Shown: positions 9,131 through 18,460, counted from the stretch's first letter. The stretch: 64,000 nucleotides of DNA from Devosia sp. (GCF_028290625.1 NZ_JAQGJM010000012.1:124001-188000), one strand, 5' to 3'. The notes: a model not told the origin generated them from the sequence alone. Translations and numbers: made by a program.

Positions 9131-9898
9131 ATGAGCGACGCCGCGCCCCATGATGTTCCGGTGATCGAGCGCATGATGGACATTCTGGGCGCACTGGAGC
9201 AGCGCGGCACGGGCCTGACCATCAGCGAACTCACCAGTGCATTGGCGCTGCCGCGCACGACGATCTACCGGATCTTGAACACGCTGCAGCGCCATGAAGT
9301 GGTGCGTCGCGATGCGAGCGGGGCCTACCATCTGGGGCGGCGTCTGCTGTCGCTGGCGGCCCATGTGGCCACTCAAGCCAGCGAGATCGACCTCGCCGCG
9401 ATCTGTCAGCCGCATCTGGACCGGCTGGCGCTGGAACTGGGCGAAAGCGTCAAGGTCAGCGTGCTGTCGCAGGAAGGCATTCTGGTGTTGGCGGCAGCTA
9501 CGGGCCGGCGCGAATATGCGCTGAGCGTGGCGCCTGGCCAGCACGTGCCGATCCATGCCGGCGCCGCCAGCAAGCTGCTGCTCGCCTATATGGACGCACC
9601 GGCACTCAACCTGTGGCTGAGCCGGCCGCTCTCGGCCTACACCGCCAAAACCATTACCGATCCGAAGCGCCTGCGCAGCGAGGTGGTGCGAATCAAGCGC
9701 CAGGGCTGGGCGCAGGACAGCGGCGAGAACGCGCCGGGCGTGCAGGCCTTCGCCGCGCCGATCTTCACAAGGGGCGGTGAGATGGTGGCGGCGCTCAGCA
9801 TTCCGTTTTTATCGGGCACCGATGCGGCGCGGATGGAAGAGATACGCCTCGCCACCATCGGGGCGGCGCAAGCCATCAGCGGCGACATGCCGGGCTGA
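9131..9898 (+). CDS. IclR-family transcriptional regulator
   Basis: Regulator of 255 aa with an N-terminal winged helix (VIERMMDILGALEQ, then LTISELTSALALPRTTIYRI) and a C-terminal effector domain (ALSVAPGQHVPIHAGAASKLLLAY; GENAPGVQAFAAPIF). A GAAGGAG ribosome site precedes the ATG. It is divergent from the dehydratase operon across 137 bp, the usual position for an IclR regulator of a sugar-acid pathway. The intergenic AT-rich stretch near 9048-9085 is where its operator should lie, but I see no clean palindrome. Confidence 0.92.
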   Translation: MSDAAPHDVPVIERMMDILGALEQRGTGLTISELTSALALPRTTIYRILNTLQRHEVVRRDASGAYHLGRRLLSLAAHVATQASEIDLAAICQPHLDRLALELGESVKVSVLSQEGILVLAAATGRREYALSVAPGQHVPIHAGAASKLLLAYMDAPALNLWLSRPLSAYTAKTITDPKRLRSEVVRIKRQGWAQDSGENAPGVQAFAAPIFTRGGEMVAALSIPFLSGTDAARMEEIRLATIGAAQAISGDMPG

Positions 9899-9965
9899 GC
9901 GGCCAGAAGCGACAAAAAGTGCCTTCGCGCGACCGTGGTAGCCCTCGCAAAAAATAATGATTTCG

Positions 9966-9998
9966 TGAACGGATTCTGAACTGCGGGTTCAGTGCCGG
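9966..9998 (+). promoter_or_regulatory. Shared curlin promoter motif, copy 1
   Basis: TGAACGGATTCTGAA, 5 bases, then GGTTCAGTGCCGG, ending 76 bases before the curlin ATG. CTGAAC and GTTCAG also form an inverted repeat here. The same two blocks stand before the second curlin gene at 11064. Confidence 0.5.
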
Positions 9999-10074
9999 TT
10001 CGTTTGGGCGGGCCTAGTCTCAGGTCATCGAAACAGCGGCACCGCACGGGCCGCACCCCAACAGGAGAGACAAA

Positions 10075-10509
10075 ATGAGCCGCACCTTCCTTATTTCCGC
10101 CGCCGTCGCCGCTGTCCTCGCCTTCGCCGCAGCACCGAGCATGGCCAATGACGTCTTCATCGACCAGGCCGGCTGGGGCAACACCGCCGGCGGCGGTCAG
10201 ATCGGCACCGGCAACATCATCGGTGTCCACCAGAATGGCATCTGGAACCAGGCCATCGGCCAGCAGCAGGGCAATGGCAACGTTGGCGCCATCGGCCAGG
10301 ACGGCTTCAACAACTACGGCGAGACCAACCAGGTTGGTAACAACAACGCCGCTGGCGTTGGCCAGTTCGGCGCCAACCACACCGCCATCCTGACCCAGGA
10401 CGGCAATGGCAACGTCGCCGCCGGTGTCCAGGTCGGCAACAACTGCGCCGCCAATGTCGCCCAGCACGGTTCGGGCAATGTCGCAGCCTTCGTTCAGGCC
10501 TGCCCCTGA
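10075..10509 (+). CDS. Curlin-repeat amyloid subunit (CsgA/CsgB-like)
   Basis: Secreted curli-type fibre subunit, 144 aa. A signal peptide ends after SMA near residue 24. The mature part is built of imperfect curlin repeats of about 20-22 residues with Q-x-G-x-x-N spacing (QNGIWNQA, QQGNGNVG, QDGFNNYG, QVGNNNAA, QDGNGNVA, QHGSGNVA). The protein ends CP and has two Cys near the C-terminus. A CAGGAGAGAC ribosome site precedes the ATG. The export genes csgG, csgE and csgF are not in the window. Confidence 0.9.
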   Translation: MSRTFLISAAVAAVLAFAAAPSMANDVFIDQAGWGNTAGGGQIGTGNIIGVHQNGIWNQAIGQQQGNGNVGAIGQDGFNNYGETNQVGNNNAAGVGQFGANHTAILTQDGNGNVAAGVQVGNNCAANVAQHGSGNVAAFVQACP

Positions 10510-10534
10510 TCCGGCCACCATCTGAAATTTTTGG

Positions 10535-10562
10535 GGCCGGGAGGACACAGCGCCTCCCGGCC
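10535..10562 (+). terminator. Hairpin between curlin gene and csgH
   Basis: GGCCGGGAGG and CCTCCCGGCC form a perfect 10-bp stem with an 8-nt loop. There is only a short TT after it, so it may act as partial terminator or 3' stabiliser and lower csgH expression relative to the fibre subunit. Confidence 0.6.
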
Positions 10563-10595
10563 TTAATGACATCAACCCGAACACAGGAGACTCAG

Positions 10596-10991
10596 ATGAG
10601 CATTTTCGATTCCCGCCTCCGCATTATCGCCGTCCCGATCCTGCTTGGCCTCGGGCTTGTCGGCGTCGCCGCCACCAGCGGCCAGGCCAAAAGCCAGGAC
10701 CCCACAGTCTGCGGCATCAATGCCACCAGCAATGGCGGCATGATCGCGCTGCAGGCGGCTTTCACCTCCGATGTCGATGTCAGCGGCAGCTATCAGCTCC
10801 AGGTGGTCAGCTCCGGTCCCGGCGGCAATTCCAATATCAGCCAGGGCGGCGCCTTCGCAGCGCCGGCCAATCAGACGGTCACGCTGGGCCAGGTTTCGAT
10901 CAACGAGGGCGCTACCTACGAGGTCAGGTTCAAGGTCACCGCCGATGGCATCGATCTGGACTGCTCGCAGACCATTCCCAGCCGCACCTGA
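10596..10991 (+). CDS. csgH: CsgH-like curli assembly chaperone
   Basis: Periplasmic protein of 131 aa resembling alphaproteobacterial CsgH, a small beta-sandwich that controls curlin amyloid formation. A signal peptide ends near SGQA; the mature part has CGINATSNGG, then SYQLQVVSSGPGGNSNISQGG and a YEVRFKV strand, with two conserved Cys (TVCG and LDCS) that could form a disulfide. The start at 10596 has an ACAGGAGAC site; an earlier in-frame ATG at 10566 would spoil the signal peptide. It sits between two curlin genes, which strongly supports the call. Confidence 0.85.
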   Translation: MSIFDSRLRIIAVPILLGLGLVGVAATSGQAKSQDPTVCGINATSNGGMIALQAAFTSDVDVSGSYQLQVVSSGPGGNSNISQGGAFAAPANQTVTLGQVSINEGATYEVRFKVTADGIDLDCSQTIPSRT

Positions 10992-11010
10992 AACCACTCA
11001 ATCGCCACCA

Positions 11011-11040
11011 AGGGCTCCGGGCAACCGGGGCCCTTTTTGT
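11011..11040 (+). terminator. Rho-independent terminator after csgH
   Basis: AGGGCTCCGG, loop GCAA, CCGGGGCCCT, then TTTTTG. Ends the curlin-csgH unit, so the second curlin gene needs its own promoter. Confidence 0.8.
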
Positions 11041-11063
11041 TTGCACGGGCGGCGCCAAATCCG

Positions 11064-11106
11064 TGAACGAAGTCTGAATACGTCGCTCCAGATCGGTTCA
11101 GTCCCG
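11064..11106 (+). promoter_or_regulatory. Shared curlin promoter motif, copy 2
   Basis: TGAACGAAGTCTGAA, 16 bases, then GGTTCAGTCCCGG, ending 71 bases before the second curlin ATG. The blocks match copy 1 at 9966 but the gap is longer by 11 bases, one helical turn. A further shared GGTCATCG follows each copy. Confidence 0.5.
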
Positions 11107-11177
11107 GGGTGCCAATGTGTGGTCATCGGCTGGAACACCAGCATCAACGCCAACGCCAAGCACCCAGGAGAGACATC

Positions 11178-11594
11178 ATGACCAAGACCTTCAAAACCGC
11201 CATCGTCGCCGTACTCGCCCTCACCATGGGCGCTTTCAGCCTTGCCGCCCCCGCCATGGCCAATGGGCAGGTTTCCGTCAGCTACACCCCCACCGACCCG
11301 GACGAAGCCGAAGCGCTCGGCGTGGGCCTGCAGCTGTTCTCGATCTTCAACGGTATGAATGCCCACGGCGCCAATGTCAGCCAGAACGGCAATGGCAATT
11401 CGGCCGGCGTCGACCAGCAGGGTTCGGGCAATGGCGGCGTGGTGTATCAGGAAGGCAATGGCCACAACGGCACCATTCACCAGAACGGCAACAACAACAA
11501 TTGCGGCCTGTTCCAGTTCGGCGAAAACACCGATGCCGAATGCGTCCAGAACGGCGATAACGGCTCCAGCGTCACCGGCGTGTTCGGCTTCTGA
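11178..11594 (+). CDS. Second curlin-repeat amyloid subunit
   Basis: Secreted curlin-type protein, 138 aa. Signal peptide with cleavage after AMA (about residue 29), a repeat-free linker of about 35 residues rich in Asp/Glu (YTPTDPDEAEALG), then curlin repeats (SQNGNGNSAG, QQGSGNGG, QEGNGHNG, HQNGNNNN, QNGDNGSS). The ATG at 11178 has a CAGGAGAG site. Compared with the first curlin it has fewer repeats and an acidic N-terminal region, so it could be the minor (nucleator) subunit; this assignment is inference. Confidence 0.87.
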   Translation: MTKTFKTAIVAVLALTMGAFSLAAPAMANGQVSVSYTPTDPDEAEALGVGLQLFSIFNGMNAHGANVSQNGNGNSAGVDQQGSGNGGVVYQEGNGHNGTIHQNGNNNNCGLFQFGENTDAECVQNGDNGSSVTGVFGF

Positions 11595-11617
11595 TCCAGC
11601 CACCGCCGCGACAATTC

Positions 11618-11645
11618 AAACGGCGTCCTTTAGGGGCGCCGTTTT
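11618..11645 (+). terminator. Rho-independent terminator after second curlin gene
   Basis: AAACGGCG and CGCCGTTT pair around an 11-nt loop, with the T run inside and after the right arm. Confidence 0.65.
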
Positions 11646-11737
11646 GCCTTGCCCTGCCCATTCCTTGATCGTCTCGCGCCTTGGCACATTCCTTGTGCAG
11701 AGATTGCCGCGAGGCGCTTGCTAACCCTTTCCATATT

Positions 11738-11760
11738 TGTCAGACATATGTCATCTGACA
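11738..11760. promoter_or_regulatory. Inverted repeat, candidate GntR/FadR operator
   Basis: TGTCAGA, 9 bases containing the palindrome GACATATGTC edge, then TCTGACA. It lies about 105 bases before the peptide-transporter operon and resembles operators of FadR-type GntR regulators; a FadR-type gene closes this operon at 18461. Confidence 0.55.
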
Positions 11761-11864
11761 CACTTCGGTGCCTGTTGGGGGAACGCAGCCGGGCGGCAAA
11801 CCATCGCCGCCGGATGTTGCGAGGGGACGCAAATGAATTGGCTCTGCAACAAGGAGGGAGCTGA

Positions 11865-13469
11865 ATGAACGCACTGCTCAAAATAGCGGGCGCGCTGGCG
11901 CTGGCGGTCGGACTGGCCGTGCCGGCACTGGCCCAGACGACGCTGGTCGCGCCGGGCCAGAACACGTCTGGCACCTATATGGACTACATGAAGACGGTCT
12001 ATGCGCGTGCCACCTATGCCGAAGTGCTGCAGATACCGCTGACCAGCTTCGACAAGGATTTCACACTGACCGCGCTCGGCGCCGAAAGCTGGGACCAGTC
12101 GGCAGACGGGCTGACCTGGACCTTTCATCTGCGCCCGGGCCTTGTGTGGAGCGATGGCGAAAAGCTGACCGCCGAAGACTATGTGTTCGCGCTGCAACGC
12201 GCCGCCACCGATGGCTATGATTTCAACTGGTACTGGGACTTTGCCGGCGGCATCAAGAACTGGAAAGACGTCACCGAAGGCAAGGCCGACGTGTCCACCC
12301 TTGGCCTCAAGGCCGTCGACGACATGACCATCGAAGTCACCACCGCCGCGCCCAAGCCGTATCTGCCGAGCGTGGTCAGCCTGTGGTATCCGGTACCCAA
12401 GCACCAGTTCGACAAGTATGGCGACGACTGGGCGACCAATATTGACACCGTGATTTCGTCGGGCCCGTATCTGCTTGATAGCTGGGAGAAGTCGAACAAT
12501 TCGGTCGTTCTGGTCAAGAACCCGACCTATACGGGGCCGTGGCAGTCCGAAGTCGATCGCATCGAAATCGATCCGACGCTGGGCGCGCCTGAAGTGGGCC
12601 TGCCGGCCTTCCTCGCCGGCGACGCCGATTACTCGTTCCTCAATACCGGCCAGGTGCCGGTGGCGAGCCAGCGCTATCCCGACGGCATCCGCAAGAACGC
12701 GGTGTTCGCGGTGTCCTATATCTCGTTCGACCTGAACTCGGCCCCGTTCAACGATGTCAATGTGCGCAAGGCGTTCTATTACGCCGTCAACCGTGACGAG
12801 CTGACCTCGACCGTACTCAAGGACATCGCCATCCCGGCCGGCTCGATCCTAGCGCCCGGCTATCCTGGCTACAATGCCGAGATCGCTGCCGAAGCCGTGT
12901 TCGATCCTGCAAAGGCCAAGCAATTCATGGCCGATGCCGGCTTCCCGGACGGCAAGGGTTTTCCCGAAATCGAGATCTGGTATCGCGAAGAGGGTGGCTA
13001 TAACGGCGCGATCGTGCCGCCGATGGCCCAATACCTGCAGTCCCAGTTCAAGGACATCCTGGGCATTACCATGAATATCAAGGTAATGCCGACGCAGGAC
13101 TGGATGGATGGCCTGTTGAAGAAGAAGAACAACATCTTCATCGCGCCCTATGAATATGACTATCTCGATCCGTCCAACTTCTTCGGCATTTTCTACAATG
13201 GCGGCCGTCACGACCACCATGTGGAAGCCTATGACAAGCTGGTCGCCGCCGCCGACAGCAACCCGGTCTGGGAAGAGCGCCTCAAGCTTTATGCCCAGGC
13301 CGAACAGGTGCTGATCGACAATGCGTCGATCGTGCCGCTAGTGCATCCGATCACTATTGCGGTGCTCTCCGACCAGCTCGGCGGCGATGCATCGACGCCC
13401 AACAAGCAGGGTTTCACCCCGCTCGATCGACTGGCCCACTACTTCTTCACGCACCTGACCAAGAAGTAG
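11865..13469 (+). CDS. Peptide-type ABC transporter substrate-binding protein (OppA/DppA family)
   Basis: Periplasmic binding protein of 534 aa, family 5. Signal peptide ends at ALA (about residue 23). Family hallmarks are [25 protein letters not shown]-type core (written here in parts: [14 protein letters not shown] and [18 protein letters not shown]) and [15 protein letters not shown] strong AAGGAGG ribosome site precedes the ATG. First gene of an operon with ATPase, two permeases, an aminotransferase and a regulator. Peptides or amino-acid derivatives are the likely cargo, though this family also carries other solutes. Confidence 0.93.
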   Translation: MNALLKIAGALALAVGLAVPALAQTTLVAPGQNTSGTYMDYMKTVYARATYAEVLQIPLTSFDKDFTLTALGAESWDQSADGLTWTFHLRPGLVWSDGEKLTAEDYVFALQRAATDGYDFNWYWDFAGGIKNWKDVTEGKADVSTLGLKAVDDMTIEVTTAAPKPYLPSVVSLWYPVPKHQFDKYGDDWATNIDTVISSGPYLLDSWEKSNNSVVLVKNPTYTGPWQSEVDRIEIDPTLGAPEVGLPAFLAGDADYSFLNTGQVPVASQRYPDGIRKNAVFAVSYISFDLNSAPFNDVNVRKAFYYAVNRDELTSTVLKDIAIPAGSILAPGYPGYNAEIAAEAVFDPAKAKQFMADAGFPDGKGFPEIEIWYREEGGYNGAIVPPMAQYLQSQFKDILGITMNIKVMPTQDWMDGLLKKKNNIFIAPYEYDYLDPSNFFGIFYNGGRHDHHVEAYDKLVAAADSNPVWEERLKLYAQAEQVLIDNASIVPLVHPITIAVLSDQLGGDASTPNKQGFTPLDRLAHYFFTHLTKK

Positions 13470-13482
13470 TCGACCCGCAAAA

Positions 13483-13511
13483 GCGCTTCCCGGATCCTCC
13501 CCGGGAAGCGC
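13483..13511 (+). terminator. Hairpin after binding-protein gene
   Basis: GCGCTTCCCGG, 7-nt loop, CCGGGAAGCGC: perfect 11-bp stem, no strong T tract. Likely attenuates transcription into the transporter genes or protects the binding-protein mRNA. Confidence 0.65.
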
Positions 13512-13598
13512 GCCTTTCATAAGAGTCCTTGTTGGTCGCGTTTCCGAACCGGAAAACCGCTTGGCACTTTTCCTGGAAACGCTCCGCCGGATTTCATT

Positions 13599-15365
13599 AT
13601 GAAGCTTGTCGAAATCAACGGACTGACCGTCAGTTTCAGCCAATATGGCGGGGACGTCGCAGCGGTCCGCGGCGTCAGCTTCCACCTCAATGAGGGCGAG
13701 AGCCTGGGCATTGTGGGCGAATCCGGTTCCGGCAAATCGGTGACCTGCATGGCGCTGCTGCGCCTGCTCGGCGCCAATGCCAAAATCGGCGCCAAGTCGA
13801 TGATCCTCGATGGCGTCAACGTTCTGGATGCCGATGCGGAAGGCCTGGCGCAGTTGCGCGGCCGCTCCGCCGCGATGATTTTCCAGGACCCGATGACGGC
13901 CTTCGATCCGGTCTTCACCATCGGCCACCAGATTGCCGAAACCATTCGCGCCCATCGCAAGACCGCCAAGCGCGTCGCCTGGGCCGAGGCCGAGCAGCTC
14001 CTGCTGCGCGTTGAAATCAAGAACGCCAAGGATGTGCTGAACTATTATCCGCACCAGCTTTCCGGCGGCATGCTGCAGCGCGCGATGATCGCCATGGCGC
14101 TGAGCTGCCGGCCGAAAGTGCTGATCGCCGACGAGCCGACCACCGCGCTCGATGTGACCATCCAGGCGCAGATCCTGCAGTTAATCAAAAAGGTGCAGGC
14201 CGAGTTCGGCATGGCGCTGATCATGATCACTCACGACCTCGGCGTCATCGCCGAGACGGTCGATCGCGTGCTGGTCATGTATGGCGGCGAGGTGATGGAA
14301 GAAGGCTGGGTACAGGACATTTTCGATGCACCCAAGCACAGCTATACGCAGACCCTGCTGGCGAGCCTCAAGGCCGGCGCAACCAAGCCGGACGACACGG
14401 GCGAAGTGGACGACACGGCCGTGCCGGCGCTGGAACTGCGCGGCCTGTCCAAGACTTACCGCGTCCATCAGGGCCAGGGCTTGTCGCGCAAATATGCCGA
14501 TTTCCGTGCTGTGCGCACCGTCGACCTGGTGCTGCCGCGCAACAAGATAGTTGGCCTAGTGGGCGAGTCCGGATCTGGCAAGACCACGACCGGCATGATG
14601 GCGCTGCGGCTGACCGAGCCAAGCGGCGGACAAATCCTGGTCGACGGCAGCGATATCTCGATGCTGGAGCCGGCCGCGCTCAAAGGCTTCCGCCGCCGCA
14701 TGCAGGTGGTGTTCCAGGACAGTTACTCGGCGCTCGATCCGATGATGACACTGGCGCAGATCGTCGCCGAACCTCTGCATATCCATGGCATCACGCCCGG
14801 CAAGCAGCAGACCGAAACGGCGCTGGACTGGCTGGAAAAAGTCGGCCTCGACCGCAATTTCGGCCAGCGTTACCCGCATGAACTGTCCGGCGGCCAGCGT
14901 CAGCGCGTGGCCATTGCGCGAGCGCTGATCCTCGGGCCGTCCGTGCTGGTTGCGGACGAGCCGACCTCGGCGCTGGATGTCACCGTCAAGGCGCAGATCA
15001 TCGGGCTGCTCAAGCAATTGCAGCGCGAAATGGGCCTCTCCATGCTGTTCATCAGCCATGATCTGGGCACGGTGCGGACGCTGACCGACACAGTGGTGGT
15101 GATGTATCGCGGCCGTGTGGTCGAGCAGGCGCCGACCGCGCAGATTTTCGAGAACCCGCAGCATCCCTATACGCGGGCCCTGCTCGATGCGATCCCGGCC
15201 AGCAATCCGCGCGACAAGCGGCACCGCACCTTCCTCAGCGCCGCCGATATCGACGCGGCGACCCCGCGCTACACAGTTATCCAGACCGGGATGGCGCCGA
15301 ACGCCGCGCCGCAACTGGTGAGTATTGCGCCCAATCATCTTGTCGAAGCGGTGGTGACCACATGA
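13599..15365 (+). CDS. Fused ABC transporter ATP-binding protein (DppD-DppF type)
   Basis: Cytoplasmic ATPase of 588 aa with two complete nucleotide-binding domains that are separate genes in many bacteria. Domain 1: Walker A GESGSGKS near residue 45, signature [15 protein letters not shown], Walker [13 protein letters not shown]. Domain 2: Walker [10 protein letters not shown] near residue 330, signature [15 protein letters not shown], Walker [13 protein letters not shown]. The ATG at 13599 gives the usual N-terminus but has no good Shine-Dalgarno sequence. Its TGA overlaps the start of the next permease. Confidence 0.95.
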   Translation: MKLVEINGLTVSFSQYGGDVAAVRGVSFHLNEGESLGIVGESGSGKSVTCMALLRLLGANAKIGAKSMILDGVNVLDADAEGLAQLRGRSAAMIFQDPMTAFDPVFTIGHQIAETIRAHRKTAKRVAWAEAEQLLLRVEIKNAKDVLNYYPHQLSGGMLQRAMIAMALSCRPKVLIADEPTTALDVTIQAQILQLIKKVQAEFGMALIMITHDLGVIAETVDRVLVMYGGEVMEEGWVQDIFDAPKHSYTQTLLASLKAGATKPDDTGEVDDTAVPALELRGLSKTYRVHQGQGLSRKYADFRAVRTVDLVLPRNKIVGLVGESGSGKTTTGMMALRLTEPSGGQILVDGSDISMLEPAALKGFRRRMQVVFQDSYSALDPMMTLAQIVAEPLHIHGITPGKQQTETALDWLEKVGLDRNFGQRYPHELSGGQRQRVAIARALILGPSVLVADEPTSALDVTVKAQIIGLLKQLQREMGLSMLFISHDLGTVRTLTDTVVVMYRGRVVEQAPTAQIFENPQHPYTRALLDAIPASNPRDKRHRTFLSAADIDAATPRYTVIQTGMAPNAAPQLVSIAPNHLVEAVVTT

Positions 15366-16291
15366 TCGCGTTCATCCTGCGCCGGCTGGTATCGATCGCC
15401 GTGACCTTCATCGTGGTTTCGCTGATCATCTTTCTGATGATGCACGCTATTCCGGGCGGTCCGTTCGACGGCCACGACATGCCGCTATCGGATGCCGTGC
15501 GCGCCAAGCTGATGGCCCGGCTAGGGCTCGATCAGCCGCTGCATGTGCAATACCTAAACTACATGTGGGGCGTGCTGCATTTCGATTTCGGTGTGCCCTA
15601 TCAGAGCCCCGGCGATACGATCATCGGGCTGCTCTCGCGGGCGTGGATCCCGAGCCTCGTGCTGGGCGGCGCCGGCGTTTTGATCGGTGCTCCGCTGGGC
15701 GTGCTGCTCGGCATGGCGGCGGCGCTGAACCGCAATACCTGGATCGATTATCTGGCCTCCACCTTTGCGACGCTGGGCCTGACCATCCCGGTCTTCGTCA
15801 TCTCGCTCATGTTGATCCTGGTGTTCGCGGTCTGGCTCAACTGGCTGCCGGCGAGTGGCTGGGGCAAGCCGGAGCGCTGGATTCTCCCCATCATCGCCTA
15901 TGCGGCCATCCCGCTGGCGACCTATGCGCGCTACACCCGCTCGGCGATGCTCGATACGCTCAACCGACCATTCGTGACCGTGTTGCGGGCCAAGGGGCTG
16001 AGCGAGCGCCGGATCATTTTCCAGCATGTGCTGCGCAATTCGGCGATCCCGCTGGTCACCGTATTCCTTCCCATGTTCATCGGCACGGCGACGGGCTCGA
16101 TCTTCGTTGAGGCGATGTTCCGTGTGCCGGGGCTGGGTTCCTACTTCGTCTCCAGCATCGAAAAGCGCGATTATCCGCTGGAAATGGCGCTGATGCTGAT
16201 GATCACCATGATGTACTGCCTGGCCTATCTGTTCTCCGACATTGTCTATGCGCTGCTCAATCCGCGCATCCGCGCCGGAGGCAAGCCATGA
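15362..16291 (+). CDS. Peptide-type ABC transporter permease (DppB family)
   Basis: Inner-membrane permease, 309 aa, with six transmembrane segments, the first starting at [19 protein letters not shown]. The DppB-type C-terminal region reads VEAMFRVPGLGSYFVSSI and the cytoplasmic loop RYTRSAMLDTLNRPFVTVLR followed by RAKGLSERRI. The ATG overlaps the ATPase stop codon (ATGA) and its own stop overlaps the next gene, so the set is translationally coupled. Confidence 0.95.
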   Translation: MIAFILRRLVSIAVTFIVVSLIIFLMMHAIPGGPFDGHDMPLSDAVRAKLMARLGLDQPLHVQYLNYMWGVLHFDFGVPYQSPGDTIIGLLSRAWIPSLVLGGAGVLIGAPLGVLLGMAAALNRNTWIDYLASTFATLGLTIPVFVISLMLILVFAVWLNWLPASGWGKPERWILPIIAYAAIPLATYARYTRSAMLDTLNRPFVTVLRAKGLSERRIIFQHVLRNSAIPLVTVFLPMFIGTATGSIFVEAMFRVPGLGSYFVSSIEKRDYPLEMALMLMITMMYCLAYLFSDIVYALLNPRIRAGGKP

Positions 16292-17184
16292 GCGCCGAGA
16301 CGCTGATCCCCGCGGCGCTGGCGCCCAAATACCGGCAACGCAGCCCGCTGTATTTTGCCTGGCGGCGTTTTACCGGCAACAAGGCGGCGCTGGTGGCAGG
16401 CGCGATCGTTATGATCTTGATCCTGATGGCGATTTTCGCACCGCTGATCACCCCGATTGGCCCGGAACAGCAGGCGTTTTTGACCCAGGCGCTGGCGTTT
16501 CCTTCGGCCGAGCACTGGTTCGGCGTCGATGACCTGGGCCGCGATTTCTATACGCGCATCGTCTATGGCGCGCGGGTGTCGCTGACCATCGGGTTCTCGG
16601 CCGCCGCATTCAGCGTTCTCATCGGCATTCCGCTGGGGGCGCTGGCCGGATATTACGGCGGCAAGGTCGATTGGTTCATCATGCGCATCATCGAATTGTT
16701 CTCGGTGGTGCCGCCGCTGCTGGCCGCCATGCTGCTGGCGACGCTGACGCATGGCGGGTTTTTCACCATCGTGCTGATCGCCGCACTGTTCGGCTGGGTG
16801 AATGTGTGCCTGCTGGTGCGGGCACAGGTTAAGTCCTTCCGCGAAAAGGAGTTTGTCCGCGCCGCTCAGGCGCTGGGGGCATCGCCGTGGTACATCATCC
16901 GGCGGCATTTGATCCCCAATTCTATCTCACCGATCATTGTCGGTTTCGTGCTGGCGATCCCGCTCGCCATGATGCTAGAGGCCAGCTTGAGCTTCCTTGG
17001 TATCGGCGTGCCACCACCGACGCCGAGCTGGGGGCAGATGATCAGTATCGGTTTGAATTTCATGTTCTTTTACTGGCACATGGCGGTTTTTCCAACTGCT
17101 GCGCTGGCCATCACCGTGCTCGCGACCACGCTGTTCGGCGATGGACTGCGCGATGCCCTCGATCCCACCCTGAAAGGGCGTTGA
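16288..17184 (+). CDS. Peptide-type ABC transporter permease (DppC family)
   Basis: Partner permease of 298 aa. N-terminal cytoplasmic stretch with SPLYFAWRRFTGNKAALV, then six transmembrane segments; the DppC motif GVDDLGRDFYTRIVYGARVSL and the coupling loop EFVRAAQALGASPWYIIRRH are present. It ends GDGLRDALDPTLKGR, as is typical. One base separates its stop from the next gene's start. Confidence 0.95.
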   Translation: MSAETLIPAALAPKYRQRSPLYFAWRRFTGNKAALVAGAIVMILILMAIFAPLITPIGPEQQAFLTQALAFPSAEHWFGVDDLGRDFYTRIVYGARVSLTIGFSAAAFSVLIGIPLGALAGYYGGKVDWFIMRIIELFSVVPPLLAAMLLATLTHGGFFTIVLIAALFGWVNVCLLVRAQVKSFREKEFVRAAQALGASPWYIIRRHLIPNSISPIIVGFVLAIPLAMMLEASLSFLGIGVPPPTPSWGQMISIGLNFMFFYWHMAVFPTAALAITVLATTLFGDGLRDALDPTLKGR

Positions 17185-17185
17185 C

Positions 17186-18382
17186 GTGTCCGAAAACCTA
17201 GCCCGGCAGTTCCTCATTCGCGAGGATGTCGTCTTTCTCAATCACGGCTCGTTCGGCGCTTGCCCGCGCCCGGTGTTCCAGGCGTATCAGAACTGGCAGC
17301 TTGAGCTGGAAAGCCAACCCGTTGAATTTCTTGGACGAAAGCTGACCGAGAACATGCGGGGGCCGCGGGTGGCGCTGGCGGCAGAGCTGGGAACCAGCTC
17401 GGACAATATTGTCGGACTGACCAACGCGACGTTGGGGCTGAACATCGTCGCGCAGTCGCTCGACCTCAAGCCCGGCGACCAGATTTTGACCACTGACCAC
17501 GAATATTCGGCGCTGGAAAAGACCTGGGCCTATGTGTGTCGCAAGACTGGCGCAGAGGTCGTTACGGTTAGCATTCCGTTACCATTGACCACAGCAGAAC
17601 AGTTCACCGACACGCTTATTGCGGGCATGACGGAACGCACAAAGGTGTTGTTCCTCAGCCACATAACCTCGCCAACGGCTTTGCTGTTTCCGATCGAGGC
17701 CGCGATTGTCGAAGCGCGCAAGCGGGGCATCTGGAGTGTTATAGACGGGGCGCATACCCCCGGGCATATCAAGCTCGATCTGGATTCCATCGGCGCCGAT
17801 TTTTATGCCGGCAATTGCCACAAATGGATGATGGCGCCCAAGGGTTCGGCGTTTCTTTATGCGCGGCCGGAACTGCAGGGCCTGCTCAATCCGCTGGTGA
17901 TTTCCCACGGCTGGACTGCGGAGTCGAAAGAGGCTGGCGCCAAGGGCGCGTTCGGCAATTCGCCGTTCATCGACGAAATCGAAATGCAGGGTACGCGCGA
18001 TCCGGCCGCCTGGCTGGCGGTGAGCGCGGCGCTGGATTATCGGCGCGACAATGACTGGTGGGACGTGTCCGCCCATTGCCAGGCGCTGGCGCAGGATACT
18101 GCGCGGCGGCTGGCGGCGATCACCGGATTGCCGGCGCTGAGCAGCCCGGAATTTTCCGCCCCACAAATGGTCGCGATGCCGATTCCGGATTGCGATACCG
18201 ATTGGCTCAAGATTGCCCTCTTGGAGCAGTACAGCATCGAAATCCCGGTGTTCAAATGGCAGGATCACCATATCGCCCGCGTGTCGGTGCAGGGCTATAA
18301 CTCCAAGCCGCAGATGGATTTGCTGATCGAGGCGCTGACTACGCTGCTTGGACTCAACAAGAGCGCCGCCCGCTCGGCGTGA
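17186..18382 (+). CDS. Class V aminotransferase, isopenicillin N epimerase (CefD)-like
   Basis: PLP enzyme of 398 aa starting at GTG. The PLP lysine is in the NCHKWMMAPKG motif, the cofactor-binding Asp in VIDGAHTPGH, and the N-terminus FLNHGSFGACPRPVF is the hallmark of the CefD-like branch. Family members are epimerases, desulfurases or lyases of amino-acid derivatives; beta-lactam synthesis is not implied, since no other such gene is present. Tight linkage to the peptide-type transporter suggests that it processes the imported amino-acid or peptide compound. Confidence 0.87.
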   Translation: MSENLARQFLIREDVVFLNHGSFGACPRPVFQAYQNWQLELESQPVEFLGRKLTENMRGPRVALAAELGTSSDNIVGLTNATLGLNIVAQSLDLKPGDQILTTDHEYSALEKTWAYVCRKTGAEVVTVSIPLPLTTAEQFTDTLIAGMTERTKVLFLSHITSPTALLFPIEAAIVEARKRGIWSVIDGAHTPGHIKLDLDSIGADFYAGNCHKWMMAPKGSAFLYARPELQGLLNPLVISHGWTAESKEAGAKGAFGNSPFIDEIEMQGTRDPAAWLAVSAALDYRRDNDWWDVSAHCQALAQDTARRLAAITGLPALSSPEFSAPQMVAMPIPDCDTDWLKIALLEQYSIEIPVFKWQDHHIARVSVQGYNSKPQMDLLIEALTTLLGLNKSAARSA

Positions 18383-18460
18383 CGCTGGGCTGACACGGCG
18401 CCGAAAACGTGATGAATGTGCCGCCGTCGGCTTCCGCTGACGCAGAGGAGATTCGAGCCG

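Noticed and set aside
10150-10500. DNA tandem repeat / minisatellite
   Set aside because: The periodicity is the coding signature of curlin protein repeats, not a separate DNA element.
17186-18382. Beta-lactam biosynthesis from the isopenicillin N epimerase-like gene
   Set aside because: The family is broad and no synthase or expandase accompanies it; the peptide-type transporter context points to catabolism.
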